DNA of 64,000 bases from an uncultured Ruminococcus sp. Its GTDB lineage: Bacteria; Bacillota; Clostridia; Oscillospirales; Ruminococcaceae. The position numbers and the translations under genes are program-made. How positions within the stretch are numbered: position 1 is the stretch's first letter; each line of letters starts with the position of its first letter. Location: positions 1-64,000 of the forward strand of contig CAJTYV010000002.1 in NCBI GenBank assembly GCA_910584195.1, in the 5' to 3' direction. Below, piece after piece: positions 60,120-64,000 of this stretch. The notes under the pieces were generated by a model. It was not told the DNA's origin and did not search any database. It saw nothing but the letters and a program-made list of their open reading frames with translations.

Positions 60120-61135
60120 AACTCATGCACCCTTTTGACAAGCTCGCCTGCAAGCAGCAGCATATTATCCAAATCTTCGTAATTTGCCACGCATGATGGA
60201 CTGTGGATATATCTGCAAGGTGCAGAAACGGCTATTGTCCGCACTCCTCCGCGGCTAAGATGTATCGCTCCGCTGTCATTTCCGCCTGCTATCATAGTTT
60301 TTGTCTGACAAGGAATACCAAGCTCCGATGCTGTATCAAACGCTAAACGATACAGTTCCTTATCGTAAACGGTGCTTTTATCCATAAATCCAACTACGGG
60401 TCCTTTTCCGAGAGAACATACTTTTTTTGCGCCGCTTATGCCGTCAATATCAGACGCAGTAGTTGCTTCAAGAACTACCGCAAAGTCAGGATCAACTGAA
60501 AATGCCGATACCCTCGAACCCCTCAGACCAATTTCCTCCTGTACGTTGAAAACAAAATATGTATCGTATTCTACTCCGCGGCGGATAAGCTCTGTCATCA
60601 CCGCACAGCCGGCACGGTCGTCTATAGCCTTTGATTTCAGGCAGTTTCCGCCAAGCTCCGTAAAGTCCGAATCAAAATAAACACAGTCGCCAAGCTTTAC
60701 ATACTGTGCCGCCTCCTCCTTTGACTCAGCTCCAATGTCGATATACAGATTATCAAATTTCGGCGGAGTTTCACGTTCCTCTTTTGAAAGATTGTGAACG
60801 GCAGCCGAACCTATAACGCCGCTTATTCTGTTTATGCCTACCGTCACTTGTCTTCCGATCACTACAGCAGGATCAACTCCGCCTACTTCACCGAAACATA
60901 GCGTTCCGTCATCACGGATATAAGTCACTATAAAGCCTATCTCGTCCATATGAGCGGCTACCATTACTTTTTTGCCGGAGGACTTTTTTCCTTTACATAA
61001 GCAAATAAGATTCCCCAAAGAGTCAATATTGTAATCACAGTAATCACTTATTTTTTTTGTTATTGCCTCACGAACGGCAGATTCATTTCCCGAAGTTCCG
61101 TTAATAAGACATAATTCTTTCAGCAATTCTTTCAT
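60116..61135 (-). CDS. M42 family metallo-aminopeptidase, copy 1
   Basis: 339 aa. Metal and catalytic residues are all present: AAHMDEIGFIV, KAIDDRAGCAV, NVQEEIGLRGS and the distal IHSP. The enzyme family forms dodecameric cytosolic aminopeptidases with two metal ions that trim peptides. The start shares TAATG with the stop of the neighbouring paralogue. Confidence 0.92.
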   Translation of the reverse strand: MKELLKELCLINGTSGNESAVREAITKKISDYCDYNIDSLGNLICLCKGKKSSGKKVMVAAHMDEIGFIVTYIRDDGTLCFGEVGGVDPAVVIGRQVTVGINRISGVIGSAAVHNLSKEERETPPKFDNLYIDIGAESKEEAAQYVKLGDCVYFDSDFTELGGNCLKSKAIDDRAGCAVMTELIRRGVEYDTYFVFNVQEEIGLRGSRVSAFSVDPDFAVVLEATTASDIDGISGAKKVCSLGKGPVVGFMDKSTVYDKELYRLAFDTASELGIPCQTKTMIAGGNDSGAIHLSRGGVRTIAVSAPCRYIHSPSCVANYEDLDNMLLLAGELVKRVHEL

Positions 61136-62148
61136 TATGACTGCCTCCCGATAAATTCAGCAAGTATTTTCGCTGTATTACGCACATCCAAAAGATCAAT
61201 AACCTCAACCGGAGTGTGCATATTTCTAAGCGGAACAGACAATGTACAAACCTTAGCTCCACAGCGTGATACGGAGTATTGGTCTGCGTTCGTGGAAGTC
61301 ATGCCGTTCATTACTTCAATTTGATAAGGCAATCCGGCAGACTGAGCGGCGCAAATAAGCCCGTCCGAAACTTCACCTGAAAGAGCGGGGGCAATGCCTA
61401 TCATAGCACCTTTTCCGAGCAATCCGCACTTTTTTCGATCCTCTCCATCGGCGTATGCAAAGCTTACGTCAACCGCCACTACAACGTCGGGCGCAAGGCT
61501 GTATGCTCCAATTTTTGCGCCGCGTTCTCCCAGTTCTTCCTGAGAAGAAAAAACGACAGTAACATTGTATGCAGTCTCACGGTCTTTAAGAAGCTCCAAA
61601 GCATATAAAATTGCAGCGACCCCAGAACGGTCGTCCAATGCTCCGCCTGTAATTCGTTCTCCGAGGAGCGAACGGCATTTCACATCAAAGGTTACGCTGT
61701 CCCCGGGCGAAACGATTTTTTCCAGTTCGGACTTTGAAGCTCCCGTATCTACAGCAATATCATCAAAGGACAACACCTTGCTTTCTCCATTTGAAAGATG
61801 CGGAGGAATCGAACAAATAACGCCTCTTATTTCGCGAGTTCCATGAATTACAACCTGCTGTGCTGACAAAAGCCGACGATCAATTCCGCCTAAATTTCCA
61901 ATTTTTATAAAGCCTTCGTCCGTTATATGGGTTACGATCATTCCTATCTGATCTATATGAGCGTCAAGAACAAGGTTGGGCAACCCTTCCTTATGCGTAC
62001 CGAATTTTCCGATAACGTTTCCATTTATAATTTCAGCTTCGGGACAATATCTACACAGCATTTCCAACGCCAGCTCGGCTGCCGCCGTCTCGCTGCCGGA
62101 AGCTCCGTGGATCTCCGACAGCGCGATAACTGTTTCTTTTAAATCCAT
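61135..62148 (-). CDS. M42 family metallo-aminopeptidase, copy 2
   Basis: 337 aa, paralogue of the gene that follows. DAHIDQIGMIV, GALDDRSGVAAI, SSQEELGERGA and NMHTPVEV carry the metal and catalytic residues. GGGGAG ribosome site 6-7 bp before the ATG and a promoter at 62179-62207. First gene of the operon M42-M42-GNAT-PLP enzyme. Two M42 copies in tandem may form hetero-oligomers or differ in specificity. Confidence 0.92.
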   Translation of the reverse strand: MDLKETVIALSEIHGASGSETAAAELALEMLCRYCPEAEIINGNVIGKFGTHKEGLPNLVLDAHIDQIGMIVTHITDEGFIKIGNLGGIDRRLLSAQQVVIHGTREIRGVICSIPPHLSNGESKVLSFDDIAVDTGASKSELEKIVSPGDSVTFDVKCRSLLGERITGGALDDRSGVAAILYALELLKDRETAYNVTVVFSSQEELGERGAKIGAYSLAPDVVVAVDVSFAYADGEDRKKCGLLGKGAMIGIAPALSGEVSDGLICAAQSAGLPYQIEVMNGMTSTNADQYSVSRCGAKVCTLSVPLRNMHTPVEVIDLLDVRNTAKILAEFIGRQS

Positions 62149-62178
62149 AATTTCACTCCCCCAAAAATAATATATGTT

Positions 62179-62207
62179 ATTATAACATATTTTACCGTTC
62201 TATGCAA
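62179..62207 (-). promoter_or_regulatory. Promoter of the M42 operon
   Basis: Minus strand: TTGCAT (62202-62207), 17-nt spacer, TATAAT (62179-62184). Confidence 0.7.
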
Positions 62208-62227
62208 GAGATATTTATTACATTAAT

Positions 62228-62273
62228 AAAATAATGGACGATCATAGCAAAAATACTTAACCGTCCATTATTT
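62228..62273 (-). terminator. Terminator of the hydrogenase gene
   Basis: AAATAATGGACG / CGTCCATTATTT with T-tracts on both sides, directly after the hydrogenase stop. Confidence 0.8.
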
Positions 62274-63698
62274 TTATTTCAGTACTGCGACCGCATCAGA
62301 AATATTTTTTTCCATTGCCTCGTTACCGTATTTATCAACATCTGCTTTACTTTTTGCTCCGTGAGTAAGGCAACCTGCTCCGCCGATGCATCCGCCCGAA
62401 CACGCCATTCCCTCTATAAAATTTGCATCAAGAAGATTTTTGGACTTTTTTATCAGAGCGGTACGGCAAGCTTCTATTCCGTCGCAGGAACAAGATTTAA
62501 GTTCAAAATTGTCAAGACCCTGCTCTTTCAGTCCCTCTGCTACCGCATCGGAAAGACCTCCGCACCGAGCGAAAATCCGTCCGAAATATGAAGCGTTATC
62601 AAGAACTCCCTGTTCAAGAGAAGTTATATCTATGTCCCGACTGTCAAAAAGCGCCTGTAATTCTTCAAATGTCAAAGCTGCATCCACATATGGCTTAACA
62701 GATTCCTTTTGTACCTCTGCTTTTTTAGCCGTACACGGTCCGATAAAGATGACCTTAGCGTTTTCGTCAGTTTCCTTTATATATTTCGCAATTGCCGCCA
62801 TCGGAGATAAGTTATGCGATACAAACGGCTCTAATTCGGGAAATGATTTATGTATATACTCCACAAATGCAGGACAGCACGAGCTTGTCAGAAATCCTTT
62901 TTCCGCAAGCTCTTTCGATTCAGCCAATGCTACCATATCAGCGCCGAGAGCCGCTTCCACAACAGTATGAAATCCAAGCTCCTTTATGCCTGTTATTACC
63001 TGACCGAGCTTAGCATAAGTAAACTGACTTGATATTGACGGCGCAACCACAGCGTAAAGCTTATAATTCTTACCTTCGCTGCTCTTTTTCAGCAGATCTA
63101 CAGCATTAAGCATAAAAGATTTATCCATTATAGCGCCAAACGGACACTGATATACGCATGCGCCGCATGAAATGCACTTATCGTTGTCAATAGTCGCCGC
63201 CTTATTTTCATTCATGGATATTGCCTTGATCTTACAAGCATTCTGACAAGGACGCTTTCTGCTTACAATAGCAGTATACGGACATACCTTAGCGCATTGA
63301 CCGCATTCTTTGCACTTAGATTTGTCAATATGAGCAGCATGATCGCTGTCAAATGTAATAGCGCCGAATCTGCACACATCTTCGCAGCGATGTGCAAGGC
63401 ACCCGCGGCAGGCATTGGTCACTTCATATCCTCCAACAGGACATTCATCGCATGCAATGTCAATAACTTCGATTACATTAGGATTTTCCTTGTTTCCGCC
63501 CATTGCCAGCTTCACTCGCTCAGAAACGATCGCACGCTCTTTATAGACACAGCATCGCATTGTCGGTACATTTCCCGGAACTATTAATTTCGGAATATCA
63601 AGCAAATTGTCGTACAGCGTATCGTTCCATGCCTGACGTGCCACCTCACGGAGTACTTTATATTTTAAATGCTGTATTTTTGTATCGAATTTTCTCAT
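62274..63698 (-). CDS. Monomeric [FeFe] hydrogenase, group B-like
   Basis: 474 aa. An N-terminal cysteine-rich part (CDECPVGG, CRGCLAHRCEDVC) and ferredoxin-type clusters (CKECGQCAKVCP, CISCGACVYQCP) precede the H-domain (about 210-460). Its three signatures are TSCCPAF, GPCTAKK and EGMACSGGCIGGAG; Phe instead of Trp in the first and Gly instead of Met before PCTAKK fit group B rather than the prototypical group A enzymes. Group B enzymes are abundant in gut Firmicutes and probably exchange electrons with ferredoxin. The usual upstream partner region is cut by the window edge. Confidence 0.9.
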   Translation of the reverse strand: MRKFDTKIQHLKYKVLREVARQAWNDTLYDNLLDIPKLIVPGNVPTMRCCVYKERAIVSERVKLAMGGNKENPNVIEVIDIACDECPVGGYEVTNACRGCLAHRCEDVCRFGAITFDSDHAAHIDKSKCKECGQCAKVCPYTAIVSRKRPCQNACKIKAISMNENKAATIDNDKCISCGACVYQCPFGAIMDKSFMLNAVDLLKKSSEGKNYKLYAVVAPSISSQFTYAKLGQVITGIKELGFHTVVEAALGADMVALAESKELAEKGFLTSSCCPAFVEYIHKSFPELEPFVSHNLSPMAAIAKYIKETDENAKVIFIGPCTAKKAEVQKESVKPYVDAALTFEELQALFDSRDIDITSLEQGVLDNASYFGRIFARCGGLSDAVAEGLKEQGLDNFELKSCSCDGIEACRTALIKKSKNLLDANFIEGMACSGGCIGGAGCLTHGAKSKADVDKYGNEAMEKNISDAVAVLK

Positions 63699-63708
63699 AT
63701 TCGTCTCC

Positions 63709-64000
63709 TTAGAAATAGCTGACTTTAATTCGCTTCCCCATTTGTTTCAGACAGCGCGAAAGCTCTTCTACAAGCTTCATTTTAATATTGAAATTTATAG
63801 GAAGATCCGGATTCTGATGTGCCGGATTCATAGCTCTGCCAACATAAAAATTGATGTCCGTAGCTTCTTCAAAAAGAAGCTGACATATAAGAGAAGCGCC
63901 GTCTCTTCTATGACTCCATTCCTCGTAGAGTTCATTTCCGCTAAGGTAATCCTCGGCATAGGAAAGCACTTTATTCACGGTAATAACGCCTTCTGTCACA
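63709..64000 (-). CDS. C-terminal part of a protein upstream of the hydrogenase (partial)
   Basis: At least 96 residues, running off the right edge of the window on the minus strand, so the true start is not visible. The C-terminus (LFEEATDINFYVGRAMNPAH, then NFNIKMKLVEEL) resembles, from memory, the end of the SpoIIE-type phosphatases that precede group B hydrogenase genes in Clostridia. I give this with caution. Only 10 bp separate it from the hydrogenase gene, so the two are in one operon. Confidence 0.4.
   Translation of the reverse strand, partial: VTEGVITVNKVLSYAEDYLSGNELYEEWSHRRDGASLICQLLFEEATDINFYVGRAMNPAHQNPDLPINFNIKMKLVEELSRCLKQMGKRIKVSYF

Overview
The window looks like a chromosomal segment of a low-GC anaerobic Firmicute of the Ruminococcus/Oscillospiraceae type. 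The evidence is indirect but consistent: a secreted SGNH hydrolase with a type I dockerin, a glgB-glgC-glgD-glgA operon with the Firmicute GlgC/GlgD pair, a group B-like monomeric [FeFe] hydrogenase, SpoIIE, tandem M42 peptidases, and many clean sigma-A promoters (TTGACA/17/TATAAT). Species was not determined.

Left 26 kb: an accessory island ending near an initiator tRNA-Met (26428-26504, minus strand). In order it holds two unknown genes (122-1380); tandem direct repeats resembling integrase arm sites (1484-1757); an AAA-ATPase-like/PD-(D/E)XK protein and a NACHT-type NTPase that resemble defence genes (1793-6480); a short, strongly folded RNA with its own promoter; a pentapeptide-like protein; and a tyrosine recombinase gene bounded by perfect 17-bp inverted repeats (7564-7580 and 8929-8945). 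The latter looks like an invertible cassette carrying an outward promoter that would face, after inversion, an uncharacterised nine-gene membrane/envelope operon (9019-14878). Next comes one mobilizable element (tiny relaxase, MobC-like protein) with an amidoligase/class II glutamine amidotransferase operon whose last gene is a recombinase (15989-19751). A second mobilizable element follows (19904-26076: unknown 486-aa cargo, excisionase-like HTH, integrase, SF3 helicase, MobC, relaxase), then another tandem repeat (26260-26281).

Right 38 kb: mostly core genome. A DUF3737 protein is followed by a c-di-GMP operon (EAL protein, membrane GGDEF protein, solute-binding lipoprotein), a glycolytic cluster (pgk, tpiA, gpmI) with small membrane proteins interspersed, and a copper module (csoR, copA fused to copZ) with CsoR-type operators. 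On the minus strand follow ACT protein-hom, a DUF6125/YunG-like fusion, the dockerin SGNH hydrolase, the glycogen operon, spoIIE, a zinc-ribbon PASTA pseudokinase, a translationally coupled M42-M42-GNAT-PLP enzyme operon, and an [FeFe] hydrogenase with an incomplete upstream gene at the window edge.

Two families of about 160-bp palindromic MITE-like repeats are present (family A: 6682-6845, 55486-55643 and a relic at 53147-53183; family B: 41673-41840). All three full copies share a central small palindrome of the form NATAC-N4/5-GTATN. The most promising lead for an undescribed system is the invertible recombinase cassette together with the downstream nine-gene operon; the second is the mobile amidoligase/amidotransferase operon.
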